Assembly (NCBI RefSeq): GCF_018024495.1 | Contig: NZ_CP071696.1 | Coordinates: forward strand, 434,001-498,000 | Direction: 5' to 3' | DNA from: Agromyces archimandritae | GTDB taxonomy: Bacteria; Actinomycetota; Actinomycetes; Actinomycetales; Microbacteriaceae | Length of the DNA: 64,000 nucleotides | Part shown: piece after piece, positions 9,837-17,898 of the stretch | Layout: every line of letters begins with the position of its first letter | How positions within the stretch are numbered: the first letter of the stretch is position 1 | Notes under the pieces: model-generated | Told to the model about the DNA's origin: nothing | What the model saw: the letters and a program-made list of their open reading frames with translations, nothing else | Database searches by the model: none | Translations under genes and position numbers: made by a program

Positions 9837-10805
9837 CTACGCGGTGTAGCCGCTGCGCACGAAGAGCGCGAGCATGTCGCGCGTCAGCTGGTGCGGCGTC
9901 GTCTCGCAGGGGCTGTGGCCGGTCGGGTACACCGCGAGATCGGCGCCGATCGCCGTCGCGAACGCGGCATGCGACTCGATCGGCCACAGATCGTGCTCGC
10001 CGACGGCGACGAGCTTCGGCACGGGCACGGCCCGCACCGCCTCGCGGAGATCGGGCGTCTCCATCATCAAGCCGATGATGTCGTCGACGCTCGCCCGCCG
10101 CGTGCGCGCGAACCGCTCCCGCACGAAGGCGATGCGCCCCGGCCGAACCCGGTTGAAGTTGCGGCGGATGCCCCAGATCATGAGGCCCGCACCGACCTTG
10201 GCGGGCGCAAGATCCGACACCGGGCCGATGATCTTCACCCCGTGGAACGCCTGGCCCGGCTCCGGCGGCGCGCTCAGCAGCGTGAGGCTCGCGAACAACT
10301 CCGGCCGGCTCACCATCGCCAGCTGCGCGAGAGTGCCGGCGAAGCTGTAGCCGAGGACATGAGCCGGTGCGGATCCGCGCCCCAGCACCGCGAAGAGATC
10401 GTCGAGGAACAGCTGCTCGTCGTAGCGCTCGCGCGGCGGCACGAGGTGCTCGGGCCCGGCGCCGTCCGACTCGTACTGGCCGGCGAGATCGTACGACTCC
10501 ACCCGGTACCCGGCGGCCACGAACACCGGCATCATGAGCACGAAATCCTCTTTCGAGCCCGTCGCGCCCGGGATGAGGAGCACCCGCGGCCCGTCGGCCG
10601 GGCCGGCCGCGACATGCGCAAGGGGGCCGCTCGGGGCATCCACCGTCGTCCGCTCGGTGCCCGGTGCGAACACGTGCCAATCGATATCGCCGATCGCCTC
10701 GTCGAGCGCCCTGGCCTCGTCGGGGGCCGGGGTCGGATGCGCAGCCGCCGCATCCGGCGCCGCACGCCCCCGCGGCGGCCGCCGTCTCCCCCGGAAATCG
10801 ACCAT
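9837..10805 (-). CDS. Alpha/beta hydrolase
   Basis: 322 residues. After a basic, Pro-rich N-terminal 35 residues comes the alpha/beta fold: VLLIPGATGSKEDFVLMMP, a nucleophile elbow variant HVLGYSFAGTLAQLA (Ser in G-Y-S-F-A), the acid region VPKLVAVGEHDLWPIE, and the catalytic His in YPTGHSPCETTPHQL near the C terminus. The triad is therefore complete. The elbow GYSFAG is common in C-C hydrolases and haloperoxidase-like enzymes. The substrate is unknown. It is leaderless (TATCGT, 6 nt before ATG 10805) and divergent from the thioredoxin gene. Confidence 0.85.
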   Translation of the reverse strand: MVDFRGRRRPPRGRAAPDAAAAHPTPAPDEARALDEAIGDIDWHVFAPGTERTTVDAPSGPLAHVAAGPADGPRVLLIPGATGSKEDFVLMMPVFVAAGYRVESYDLAGQYESDGAGPEHLVPPRERYDEQLFLDDLFAVLGRGSAPAHVLGYSFAGTLAQLAMVSRPELFASLTLLSAPPEPGQAFHGVKIIGPVSDLAPAKVGAGLMIWGIRRNFNRVRPGRIAFVRERFARTRRASVDDIIGLMMETPDLREAVRAVPVPKLVAVGEHDLWPIESHAAFATAIGADLAVYPTGHSPCETTPHQLTRDMLALFVRSGYTA

Positions 10806-10811
10806 GCTCCG

Positions 10812-10817
10812 ACGATA
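10812..10817 (-). promoter_or_regulatory. -10 element TATCGT of the hydrolase
   Basis: Minus-strand TATCGT ends 6 nt before the ATG at 10805, so the gene is predicted to be leaderless. Confidence 0.55.
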
Positions 10818-10832
10818 CCCAATCGGGGTGTC

Positions 10833-10838
10833 TAGGGT
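10833..10838 (+). promoter_or_regulatory. -10 element TAGGGT of the thioredoxin gene
   Basis: TAGGGT ends 6 nt before the ATG at 10845. The gap GGAGGG could also act as a ribosome binding site, but it is too close to the start to be optimal. Confidence 0.5.
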
Positions 10839-10844
10839 GGAGGG

Positions 10845-11246
10845 ATGGCAACCGTGGCACTCACCCTTGAGAACTTCGAGCAGACGATCCTCGAGGGCGG
10901 AACCGTATTCGTCGACTTCTGGGCGTCGTGGTGCGGCCCCTGCGTGCAGTTCGCCCCGAACTACGAGGCCGCGAGCGAAGCCAACCCCGATGCGGTCTTC
11001 GCCAAGGTCGACACCGAGGACCAGCAGCAACTGGCCGCCGCGATGAACATCACCTCGATCCCGACGATCATGGCGTTCAAGGACGGCATCGGCGTGTTCG
11101 CGCAGGCCGGCGCCCTGCCGCGCCCCGTGCTCGACGACCTCATCGAGCAGGTCAAGGGCCTCGACATGGACGAGGTGCGCCGGCAGATGGCCGCCGAGCA
11201 GGAGACCGCCGACGCCGTCGAGTCCTCCGAGGTCACCGAGGACTGA
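10845..11246 (+). CDS. Thioredoxin
   Basis: 133 residues of a single thioredoxin domain. The active site is WASWCGPCVQFAP (Cys about 32 and 35), with the cis-Pro loop ITSIPTIMAFKDG. The C-terminal 25 residues form an acidic tail (EQETADAVESSEVTED). There is no signal peptide, so it is cytosolic and would reduce protein disulfides with thioredoxin reductase, which is not encoded here. It is a stand-alone gene, divergent from the hydrolase. The acidic tail is longer than in classic 105-residue TrxA. Confidence 0.92.
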   Translation: MATVALTLENFEQTILEGGTVFVDFWASWCGPCVQFAPNYEAASEANPDAVFAKVDTEDQQQLAAAMNITSIPTIMAFKDGIGVFAQAGALPRPVLDDLIEQVKGLDMDEVRRQMAAEQETADAVESSEVTED

Positions 11247-11260
11247 CGGCCCGGCCGCCG

Positions 11261-11902
11261 TCACCCGCGAACGGCGTCGCCGCGCGCGGCCTCGAGCATC
11301 GACAGGCCGCCGAGGTCGAGCTCGACCCGGTACGGCCGCGCCTGCCCCGTCACCGTCGCCGGCACCTCCGCGTAGGCGCCCTCGTGCGCGAGAGCGCCCA
11401 GCAGTCCGCGCCACCGAGCATCCGCCGCCGGCTGCAGGAACCCGGCGTGCCGCGGCATGCCGCCGCCCGTCAACTGCACCCCGGTGCGATAGCGGCGCCC
11501 GAGCCAGCGCCGGGCGCCCGGCACGAGCACCGCGCGCTGCGCATGCCCGCCGTGGATGACCGCGAGCTCGATCGCGGCCTGGTGCCGGTGCGCGTCATCC
11601 ACCGGCGCGGTCGTGCGCACCGTTCGCGCCGGCGGCTCGGCCGGCACGAGACGCAAACCCTCGAGGCTCGACAGATCCCCCCAGCGATCGGGATTCGCAC
11701 GTCGCCCCAGCATGACGACGGCCACGACGAGCCAGACCAGCGCCAGGGCCGCGACCGCGAACACCGGCCAGAACAGCCACCACGGCGCCAGGGTCGGCGG
11801 CACCGCGGACACGGCGACCACGGCCGCTGCGGCGACCGCGAACGGCGTCGGCTCCCAGGCGAGCAGCGAGCGGCGTCGGGGTGTGGATGCGTCGTTCGGC
11901 AC
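11261..11902 (-). CDS. Hypothetical membrane protein
   Basis: 213 residues, GTG start. Two hydrophobic segments lie at about 17-38 (PFAVAAAAVVAVSAVPPTLAP) and 42-66 (PVFAVAALALVWLVVAVVML). A soluble region of about 140 residues follows, with no motif I recognise. This two-helix hairpin with a cytosolic tail is common among uncharacterised actinobacterial proteins. The start is supported by TACGCT 6 nt upstream. It is convergent with thioredoxin, 14 nt apart. Confidence 0.75.
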   Translation of the reverse strand: MPNDASTPRRRSLLAWEPTPFAVAAAAVVAVSAVPPTLAPWWLFWPVFAVAALALVWLVVAVVMLGRRANPDRWGDLSSLEGLRLVPAEPPARTVRTTAPVDDAHRHQAAIELAVIHGGHAQRAVLVPGARRWLGRRYRTGVQLTGGGMPRHAGFLQPAADARWRGLLGALAHEGAYAEVPATVTGQARPYRVELDLGGLSMLEAARGDAVRG

Positions 11903-11908
11903 CCGTCA

Positions 11909-11914
11909 AGCGTA
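11909..11914 (-). promoter_or_regulatory. -10 element TACGCT, leaderless GTG start
   Basis: Minus-strand TACGCT ends 6 nt before the GTG at 11902. Confidence 0.55.
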
Positions 11915-11975
11915 ATCGGGCGCCCTGCGGCATCCGCTCAGGAGGCCTGCGCACCGCCCGCCAGCGCGGCCCGTA

Positions 11976-12437
11976 TCACGAGGCGTCGGCAGGCACCGTG
12001 CGGGGCAGCACGCGACGCGCAGCGACCACGATGAGGGCGATGAGCAGGCCGAGGATCGCGACGTCGCAGACGATGTACACGTAGTGCAGCATCGACTCGC
12101 CAGGGTCGCCGCCGGCGATGACGATATCGCTGCGCGCGTTCAGCGGCGGCCGGACGAGGAACTGCTCGGCCGCCAGCACGACCCAGAGCGCCCCGATGAG
12201 GATGCCGCCGGCCCGCCCGACCCGCGGCCGCGGCAGCGCGAGCAGCGTCGTCGCGATGAGCGCGACCGCGCCGATGACGCCGAGGGCATTGAAGACGAGG
12301 CGCCCGATCCCGAGCCCGAGGGGCACCGTGATGCCCGGCCCGAGGAACTTCAGCGGCGTCTCCACGAAAGAGAGCGCCACGAGAGCGCCGAGCCAGACGG
12401 AGGGGACGATGACCCGGAGGGCGAGCACGGCGCGCAT
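11976..12437 (-). CDS. Hypothetical membrane protein resembling DUF4149
   Basis: 153 residues with four predicted membrane spans (about 4-25, 42-62, 72-92 and 115-137). The first span, VPSVWLGALVALSFVETPLKF, has the Trp-Leu-Gly and Pro-x-x-Phe arrangement of DUF4149-type proteins. GGGGGAG lies 8-9 nt before the ATG at 12437. It may be co-transcribed with the EamA gene upstream, 28 nt away. The function is unknown. Confidence 0.75.
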   Translation of the reverse strand: MRAVLALRVIVPSVWLGALVALSFVETPLKFLGPGITVPLGLGIGRLVFNALGVIGAVALIATTLLALPRPRVGRAGGILIGALWVVLAAEQFLVRPPLNARSDIVIAGGDPGESMLHYVYIVCDVAILGLLIALIVVAARRVLPRTVPADAS

Positions 12438-12465
12438 GCGTCCATTCTCCCCCTCGCCCGGGGCG

Positions 12466-13470
12466 TCACGGGCCGGGCGCCGGCACCGCATCGGAGGCCG
12501 GGCCGGCCCCGACGGCGGGCCGGGGGCGTTCGAGCCGGACGAGCACGATGCCGGCGACGATCAAGGCGCCGCCGGCCAGCTGCGCCAGGCCGAGCGCCTC
12601 GCCGAGCAGCCACCACGAGACGACCGCCGCGAAGACGACCTCGGAGAGCCCCACGAAGGACGCGAGCCGGGTGCCGAGCCGGCGGATTGCGGCGATGCCC
12701 GTCGAGTAAGCGAAGGCCGTCGAGAGGATACCGACGGCGAGCACCGGCATCCACCACGGAACCTCGAGGCCGAGGAAGTCGACGTCGACGAACTCCGCAC
12801 GGAACGGCAGCAGGCGGCTCGCCCCCATGAGCCCGAGGGCCGCGGCGCCGACGACGAAGCCGGAGCCGGCGAGCGCGAGCGGCGGCAGCCCGGCGTCCGC
12901 CCGCTCCCCGATGACGAAGTAGACGGCGAGGCCGAGGGTCGCGACCCCGGCGAGCGCGAGCCCGATCGGGTCGAGGGCGCCGCCGCCCGGGCCGATCACG
13001 AGCACGAGGCCAGCCACGGCGACTACGGCGCCGGCGAGGACGACGAACTGCGGCATCCGCCGCGTCCTGGCCCACGCCCAGGCGACGAGCACGACCGGGG
13101 CGAGGTATTCGACGAGCAGCCCGATGCTCACCGGGATGCGTTCGATCGCCGCGTAGAACGCGAACTGCGTGATCGCCACGCTCACGAGCCCGTAGGCGAG
13201 CACGATCCGCCACGCTCGCAGCACGGGCCGCAGGTCGAAGCGGAGGACGAGGAGGGTCGGCACGGCGAGCACGATCGCCGCCGTGAGGACCCGGGCGAAC
13301 ACGGCGGCGCCGGGCGACCAGCCGGCCTCGAGCAGGGGTTTGACGATCGCGCCGCCCGCCCCGAACGCGAACGCCGACAGCAGGGCCAGGGCGAGGCCGC
13401 CGCCGATGCCCGGGCCGCTGCGCGGTGCGCGGTTCGCGGGCTCGGCGAGGCGGGGCGTGGATGCCGGCAT
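12466..13470 (-). CDS. EamA/DMT family exporter
   Basis: 334 residues with about ten membrane spans arranged as two EamA repeats. The first begins GLALALLSAFAFGAGGAIVKPLLEAGWSPGAAVFARVL. The second begins GLALAGVATLGLAVYFVIGERAD and includes GILSTAFAYSTGIAAIRRLGTRLASFVGLSEVVFAAVVSWWLLGE, the typical last-helix signature. Family members such as RhtA export amino acids or other small metabolites. The substrate here cannot be told. It is divergent from the LAXTG surface-protein gene. Confidence 0.88.
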   Translation of the reverse strand: MPASTPRLAEPANRAPRSGPGIGGGLALALLSAFAFGAGGAIVKPLLEAGWSPGAAVFARVLTAAIVLAVPTLLVLRFDLRPVLRAWRIVLAYGLVSVAITQFAFYAAIERIPVSIGLLVEYLAPVVLVAWAWARTRRMPQFVVLAGAVVAVAGLVLVIGPGGGALDPIGLALAGVATLGLAVYFVIGERADAGLPPLALAGSGFVVGAAALGLMGASRLLPFRAEFVDVDFLGLEVPWWMPVLAVGILSTAFAYSTGIAAIRRLGTRLASFVGLSEVVFAAVVSWWLLGEALGLAQLAGGALIVAGIVLVRLERPRPAVGAGPASDAVPAPGP

Positions 13471-13692
13471 GGTGCTCCGTTCGGGATCGCGCCGGTGCGC
13501 GTGCCCGAGCGTTCAGGGCGACCGTATTCCGGGCGGGCCCTCCGGTGCAAACCGGCGGGCGGGCGCGCCGGACCGTGCGTCGTCCTTCCGTCCCGTGTAC
13601 GTTCTCCGATAGCCTCCGAAGGACGCCTGTGCTCCGCCGCAACGTCGGGGGAACGCATACCGAGCAGCACATCCACGATCTGGGGGATCGAG

Positions 13693-15432
13693 ATGAAGCG
13701 GACGGCCCCACCGGAAACGCGCATGCGATGGCGCGAGATCATCGCCTGGCCGGTCGCCGCGCTGCTCGGCGTCGGCCTGCTCGCGGTGAATGCGATGGAT
13801 GCGCCGCCCGCCGCGGTCGCTGCCGACGAGACGGGGAGCGATGGCGCGGAACCGGATCTCGCGGAGAGCGAGACGGACGGACCCGGAATGGAGAACCTGG
13901 CAAGCCCCGGCCAACTCGACATCGTGAAGCGCATGCCCGCTGCAGCCGGCGACGACTGGGCGGCGCAGATCGATTTCACGTGGACCGACCCCCTCGGGGA
14001 GACCGTCGAGGGCCACTTCAGCCTCAGCGCGGGCAGTGCCGAGGGTTGGCTCGCCGGTCTGAACGTCGGCCAGGAGGTGACCCTCACCGAGACGAGCGTC
14101 ACCGGCCTGCCGGACGGATACGAGTGGCTCGGCACGAGCTGGTTCGTCGACGGCGTGCATGTGAGCGACGGCCCGTCCATCGTGGCCGTGGTCGGCGAGA
14201 ACGGCGTCGACGTGGAGGTCGAGAACCACCTCGCCCGCAAGATCGGCGAGATCCGGAAGGGCGATACCGGCGGCCCCGAGGGCACGGAGATCGTCAATGA
14301 GGCCCCGACTCTCGAAGAGTCGGAGATGTGGGCGCCCGGCGAGTCGCGGCGCATCGTCGTCGAGTCGACGAACACGAGCAGTGAGGCGCTCGCCTCGGTC
14401 GTCGTCCGCGACAGGCTTCTGGAGGGGGTGGCCGCGACCGCGACCGTCTGCGCCTTCCCGAACGGCGACGAGGTCGAAGCGACCTTCACCGACACCGGCT
14501 GGGAAGCCACATGGCCGGCATCCATGGGCACAGACCCCACGGCGCTCTGGCTGCCCGAAACGACGATCACCTGCACCGCCGACGTCGCCCTCTGGGCGGA
14601 CGCGGCGGCCGGCACGCATGCAGACCGGGCGCGAGTGGATGCCGTGATCGCCGACACCGGCGAGGCGGCCACGACCGGCACCGCCTCGTACCATGCCTTC
14701 TCAGGCGGACTGCAGGTGATCGCGTACGACGGCCGCAAAGCCGACCCCGGGGTCGGCTCGGCACCGGACTGGGTGACGCCGCTGAAGCCGATGTCGGACC
14801 TGTTCCAGGATGCGAACGACGAGGCGCACGCCGCCGAGTACGTGCCGGGGTCGATGAACCGGGTGCGTGCGGTCATCACGAACAGCGGGCCGAGCACCCT
14901 CACCTGGCTGAACGTGGTCGGCGAGACCGTCTCGGGCGTGCCGCTCACCGAAGGCTGGATATGCGATCTCAGCCCCATCGGCGGACCGGAGGCGTACGAC
15001 TTCGCCGAGTCCGGGCCGTGGGCCGAACTCATCGACCCGGGCGCCTCCGTGTTCTGCACGGCGGAGCTGACGCTCGGCGCCGACGACAGGCATCACGAAC
15101 TCGTCAGCGCCACGGCCGAGGCGATCCCACCCGGCCTCCGGCAGGGCGCCCTCGCCGATCGGAACGCGATCGCCCCGCTCGTCGGTCCGCCCTGGCCCGT
15201 CGAGGACGCCGACCCGTTCCTCGCCTTCGCCGAAGAGCCCGGGCCGACTCCCACCCCGACCCCCACCCCGGGCCCCACGCCCGGCCCCGGCCCGACGCCG
15301 GATCCGACGCCCGGTCCCGGCCTCGCCTCGACGGGTGTGGATGCCGCGTGGCCGCTCGGCCTGGCCGCGGCACTGCTGCTGCTCGGCGGCCTCGGGGCGT
15401 TCGTCACGCGCCGCCGCCGCGAGCGCGCCTGA
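13693..15432 (+). CDS. LAXTG-anchored surface protein with DUF5979-like domains
   Basis: 579 residues, secreted and wall-anchored by prediction. The order is a signal peptide (RMRWREIIAWPVAALLGVGLLAVNA, cleavage probably after AVAA near residue 43), a DUF5979-like beta domain from about 75 (GQLDIVKRM...WAAQIDFTWTDPLG), then two further Ig-like/DUF11-type stretches (about 205-340 and 345-510). A Pro/Thr wall-spanning linker (TPTPTPTPGPTPGPGPTPD) follows. The LASTG sortase motif, a 20-residue hydrophobic helix and the RRRRERA charged tail close the protein. LAXTG suits a class E sortase, and no sortase gene is in the window. ATG 13693 is chosen because the signal peptide begins there and GGGGGATCGAG precedes it. 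The long open frame upstream is antisense to the EamA gene. Confidence 0.85.
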   Translation: MKRTAPPETRMRWREIIAWPVAALLGVGLLAVNAMDAPPAAVAADETGSDGAEPDLAESETDGPGMENLASPGQLDIVKRMPAAAGDDWAAQIDFTWTDPLGETVEGHFSLSAGSAEGWLAGLNVGQEVTLTETSVTGLPDGYEWLGTSWFVDGVHVSDGPSIVAVVGENGVDVEVENHLARKIGEIRKGDTGGPEGTEIVNEAPTLEESEMWAPGESRRIVVESTNTSSEALASVVVRDRLLEGVAATATVCAFPNGDEVEATFTDTGWEATWPASMGTDPTALWLPETTITCTADVALWADAAAGTHADRARVDAVIADTGEAATTGTASYHAFSGGLQVIAYDGRKADPGVGSAPDWVTPLKPMSDLFQDANDEAHAAEYVPGSMNRVRAVITNSGPSTLTWLNVVGETVSGVPLTEGWICDLSPIGGPEAYDFAESGPWAELIDPGASVFCTAELTLGADDRHHELVSATAEAIPPGLRQGALADRNAIAPLVGPPWPVEDADPFLAFAEEPGPTPTPTPTPGPTPGPGPTPDPTPGPGLASTGVDAAWPLGLAAALLLLGGLGAFVTRRRRERA

Positions 15433-15438
15433 GCCCGG

Positions 15439-15472
15439 GTGCACCGGCCGCGCAGGGGCGCGGCCGGTGCAC
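15439..15472 (+). terminator. Terminator of the surface-protein gene
   Basis: Perfect 15-bp stem (GTGCACCGGCCGCGC and its complement) with an AGGG loop. It has no U-tract, as is usual in actinobacteria. Confidence 0.7.
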
Positions 15473-15495
15473 GTCACTCCGTGCGGAGACGCAGA

Positions 15496-15525
15496 ACGGG
15501 CCGCCGCCCGAAGGCGACGGCCCGT
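15496..15525 (-). terminator. Terminator of rpsO
   Basis: Near-perfect 13-bp GC stem (ACGGGCCG / CGGCCCGT outer arms), 34 nt after the rpsO stop on the minus strand. Confidence 0.65.
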
Positions 15526-15558
15526 CCGCAAGAAGTTCGCGGTGTCAGCGAGAGCCGA

Positions 15559-15828
15559 TCAGCGACGCAGCCCGAGACGCTCGATGAGCGCACGGTAGCG
15601 GGCGATGTCGACCTCGGACAGGTAGCCGAGGAGACGCCGACGCTGGCCGACGAGGAGGAGCAGGCCACGACGCGAGTGGTGGTCGTGCTTGTGCTCCTTC
15701 AGGTGCTCGGTGAGGTCCTTGATCCGCTTGGTGAGGATCGCGATCTGGACCTCGGGGGATCCGGTGTCACCGGGGTGGGTCGCGTACTCTTCGATGATCG
15801 CCTTCTTGGTCTCTGCATCCAGTGCCAT
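15559..15828 (-). CDS. rpsO: 30S ribosomal protein S15
   Basis: 89 residues, the exact family length. It carries [38 protein letters not shown] and the C-terminal [31 protein letters not shown]15 binds the central domain of 16S rRNA early in small-subunit assembly. GAAAGGGGATCCCTCT precedes the ATG and includes a ribosome binding site. An approximately 85-nt leader with a GCCGT/ACGGC hairpin lies upstream. rpsO is often next to pnp, but here its neighbours are unrelated. Confidence 0.97.
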   Translation of the reverse strand: MALDAETKKAIIEEYATHPGDTGSPEVQIAILTKRIKDLTEHLKEHKHDHHSRRGLLLLVGQRRRLLGYLSEVDIARYRALIERLGLRR

Positions 15829-15895
15829 AGAGGGATCCCCTTTCTGTTCGTTGCGCGCTGCCCGGGGCCGGATGCCTGGGCTCTCTTGATGCGCG

Positions 15896-15923
15896 GCCGT
15901 TGGACGGCAACCGAATGAGTCTA
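15896..15923 (-). promoter_or_regulatory. rpsO promoter -10 (TAGACT) and leader hairpin
   Basis: On the minus strand TAGACT (15918-15923) is followed by GCCGT-CCA-ACGGC (15896-15908). The resulting 5' leader of about 85 nt could host the autoregulatory S15-binding structure known in other bacteria. The fold here is not proven. Confidence 0.4.
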
Positions 15924-15991
15924 CCAGAGCGCGGGCGACGCCTCCTCCGACGGCGCGAGCGACGATCTCGGGTGCGGATGCCGCGGCGCGC

Positions 15992-16300
15992 TCACTCCGG
16001 CCGCCGGGCCCCGGGCCCGGCCGGCGGCAGCCGGCGGCGCTCCCCCGTCTCCTGCGCGCGATCGACGAGGGTGCGCCATGGGCCGCGCACCTGCCGCTCC
16101 TGCAGGGTGACCTCGTGCGGTTCGCAGCGGATGCGGTACGCGTAGCGGTCCGGCTCGGGCGGCGCGGGCGGCACTTCGTCCCACGGCACGGTGTCGATGA
16201 GGATCTCCCAATCGGCGGAGTCGGGCTGGGCGTCGACGTCGACGTCCCACTGCGTGCGGAGCCCGGCGATGCCGCCCATCCTCGTGACGATGAGCCTCAT
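15992..16300 (-). CDS. Emfourin-type inhibitor of M4 protease
   Basis: 102 residues. The opening [23 protein letters not shown] and the middle [20 protein letters not shown] fit the emfourin/protealysin-inhibitor family, small proteins that block the active site of protealysin-like M4 metalloproteases. The C-terminal 20 residues are a disordered Arg/Pro tail. Its ATG overlaps the stop of the M4 protease by 4 nt, so enzyme and inhibitor are translationally coupled. It would act inside the cell, as neither protein has a signal peptide. A TAGCAT hexamer 6 nt before the start could also drive it alone. Confidence 0.75.
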   Translation of the reverse strand: MRLIVTRMGGIAGLRTQWDVDVDAQPDSADWEILIDTVPWDEVPPAPPEPDRYAYRIRCEPHEVTLQERQVRGPWRTLVDRAQETGERRRLPPAGPGARRPE

Positions 16301-17457
16301 GTGGCGATGCTACCGCCCGCACCCGCGGCGACCGCGGCACCCGGGCCAGCGGCATCCGCATCCATATCAGCGGCATCCGCACCCGCGACGCCCACACCCA
16401 CCGCGGCCCAGCCGTCCGCGACGGCCCCGTGCTCGGCGGAGCCCTCGCCGAAACGGCGCGCGGCGGCATCCGTCGTCGCCGCCGCGAACTCGGCGAACGT
16501 CGCCGTCGCGCCGATCGAGCCGCCGGTCATGACGTCGAGCCAGACCCGCCCCGCGTGCTCCCACGCGAAGCCGCCGATCGCCCGGGCGGCGAGGGCGAAG
16601 GCCCGGTTCGGGATCCCCGAGTTCAGGTGAACGCCGCCGTGGTCGTCGACCGTGTCGATGTAGTCGCGCATGTGCGCCGGCTGCGGGTCGCGGCCGAGCA
16701 CATCGTCGTCGTAGGCGGTGCCGGGCCCCAGCATGGATCGCAGGGCGCGCCCCTCGACCTCGGCGGTGAAGAGGCCCTCGCCGATGAGCCAGCTCGCCTC
16801 CTGGGCGGTATGGCCGGCCGCGTGCTGCTCGACGAGCGCGCCGACCACATCGGAGACGTGCTCGTTCAGAGCCCCCGGCTGCCCCTCGTAGACGAGGGGC
16901 GTGGTGTGGGCGGTGACGCCGTGCGCGAGCTCGTGGCCGATGACGGCGAGGGATGCCGTGAAGCGGCCGAAGACCTCCCCGTCGCCGTCGCCGAAGACCA
17001 TCCGTTCGCCGTCCCAGAACGCGTTGTCGTACTCGTGCCCGTAGTGCACGGTCGCCTCCAGCGGCATGCCGGCGCCGTCGATCGAGCGCCGCCCGAAGGC
17101 TTCCAACAGCAGCGCATACGTCGCGCCGAGCCCGTCGTAGGCCTCGTCGGCGGCCGGATCCCCCGTCGCCGCTCCGCCCTCGGCGCGGACGAGGCGGCCC
17201 GGCAGCGCGGTCGATCCGCCCGCATCCGACACGCGCCGGTCGGGGCCGGGCCGTTCCGTCGTCGCGCGAACCGACGGCGGGGCCGGCGGCATCGCGAGGT
17301 GCCCGTGGCCCACGTCGAGCGAGCGCCTGGCGGCGAGGCTCGCGCGCTCGAAGCGCGGATCGTCGAGCTCGGCGAGACGGGCGAGCAGGTACGGCGGCAC
17401 GATGCCGCGGCGGCCGGCGGCGGTGGGCGGATGCGGGAGCGCGCTGTTCGGGGTCAT
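16297..17457 (-). CDS. Protealysin-like M4 metalloprotease
   Basis: 386 residues. A short N-terminal propeptide with the protealysin-type RGIVPPYLLARLAEL (about 17-31) replaces the long thermolysin propeptide, and there is no signal peptide. The zinc site is HELAHGVT (about 174-181), with the third ligand in GALNEHVSDVVG about 20 residues later. The catalytic His region is GGVHLNSGIPNRAF (about 271-284). The last 30 residues are a low-complexity Ala/Gly/Asp tail. It is probably a cytoplasmic or leaderless-exported neutral protease controlled by the coupled emfourin gene downstream. Confidence 0.88.
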   Translation of the reverse strand: MTPNSALPHPPTAAGRRGIVPPYLLARLAELDDPRFERASLAARRSLDVGHGHLAMPPAPPSVRATTERPGPDRRVSDAGGSTALPGRLVRAEGGAATGDPAADEAYDGLGATYALLLEAFGRRSIDGAGMPLEATVHYGHEYDNAFWDGERMVFGDGDGEVFGRFTASLAVIGHELAHGVTAHTTPLVYEGQPGALNEHVSDVVGALVEQHAAGHTAQEASWLIGEGLFTAEVEGRALRSMLGPGTAYDDDVLGRDPQPAHMRDYIDTVDDHGGVHLNSGIPNRAFALAARAIGGFAWEHAGRVWLDVMTGGSIGATATFAEFAAATTDAAARRFGEGSAEHGAVADGWAAVGVGVAGADAADMDADAAGPGAAVAAGAGGSIAT

Positions 17458-17463
17458 GCGGCG

Positions 17464-17817
17464 ATGATGGCACGCACCACCGACACCATGCCCGAGGGCG
17501 GCACGAACCAGGTCTTCGCCGAGGAGCACTACCCGGAGGGCGAGCACATCGTCTGGCCCGACAACACGACGATCTTCGACGAGATCGTCGCCGGCCGCGC
17601 CGACGTCATGACGACGGATGCGACCGAAACCCGCTGGGCGGCCAAGCAGCATCCGGAGCTCGGCGCCGTGCACCCCGACGAGCCCTTCAACCGCACCGAG
17701 AAGGCGATGATGCTGCCGCGCGACGACACCGCGTTCCGCGAGTACGTCGACCAGTGGCTCACGATGGAGCGCAACAACGGCACCCTCGACGCCGTGATCG
17801 AGGAGTGGCTGGGCTGA
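17464..17817 (+). pseudogene. C-terminal remnant of a PheC-like (cyclohexadienyl dehydratase/substrate-binding) gene
   Basis: About 117 residues. From residue 10 on it reads like the last 110 residues of periplasmic cyclohexadienyl dehydratase/SBP_bac_3 proteins: GGTNQVFAEEHYP, HIVWPDNTTIFDEIVAGRADVMTTDATETRW, AVHPDEPFNRTEKAMMLPRDD and EYVDQWLTMERNNG. The signal peptide and the whole first lobe (about 150 residues) are missing, and upstream DNA is the M4 protease gene on the other strand. A half-domain cannot bind ligand in the normal cleft, so I call it a pseudogene. Translation of the remnant from ATG 17464 or 17467 is not excluded. Confidence 0.75.
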
Positions 17818-17828
17818 GCTGCCGGGTG

Positions 17829-17860
17829 TGGATGCCGGGCTCGCGCCGAACCGGCATCCA
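17829..17860. terminator. Hairpin built on GGATGCCGG pair
   Basis: TGGATGCCGG (17829-17838) and CCGGCATCCA (17851-17860) form a 10-bp stem just after the PheC remnant. It is one of several hairpins made from facing copies of the overrepresented GGATGC motif. Confidence 0.5.
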
Positions 17861-17898
17861 CCCTCGACTCCCCGGCCCGCCGGGGGCAGACTGGCCCT

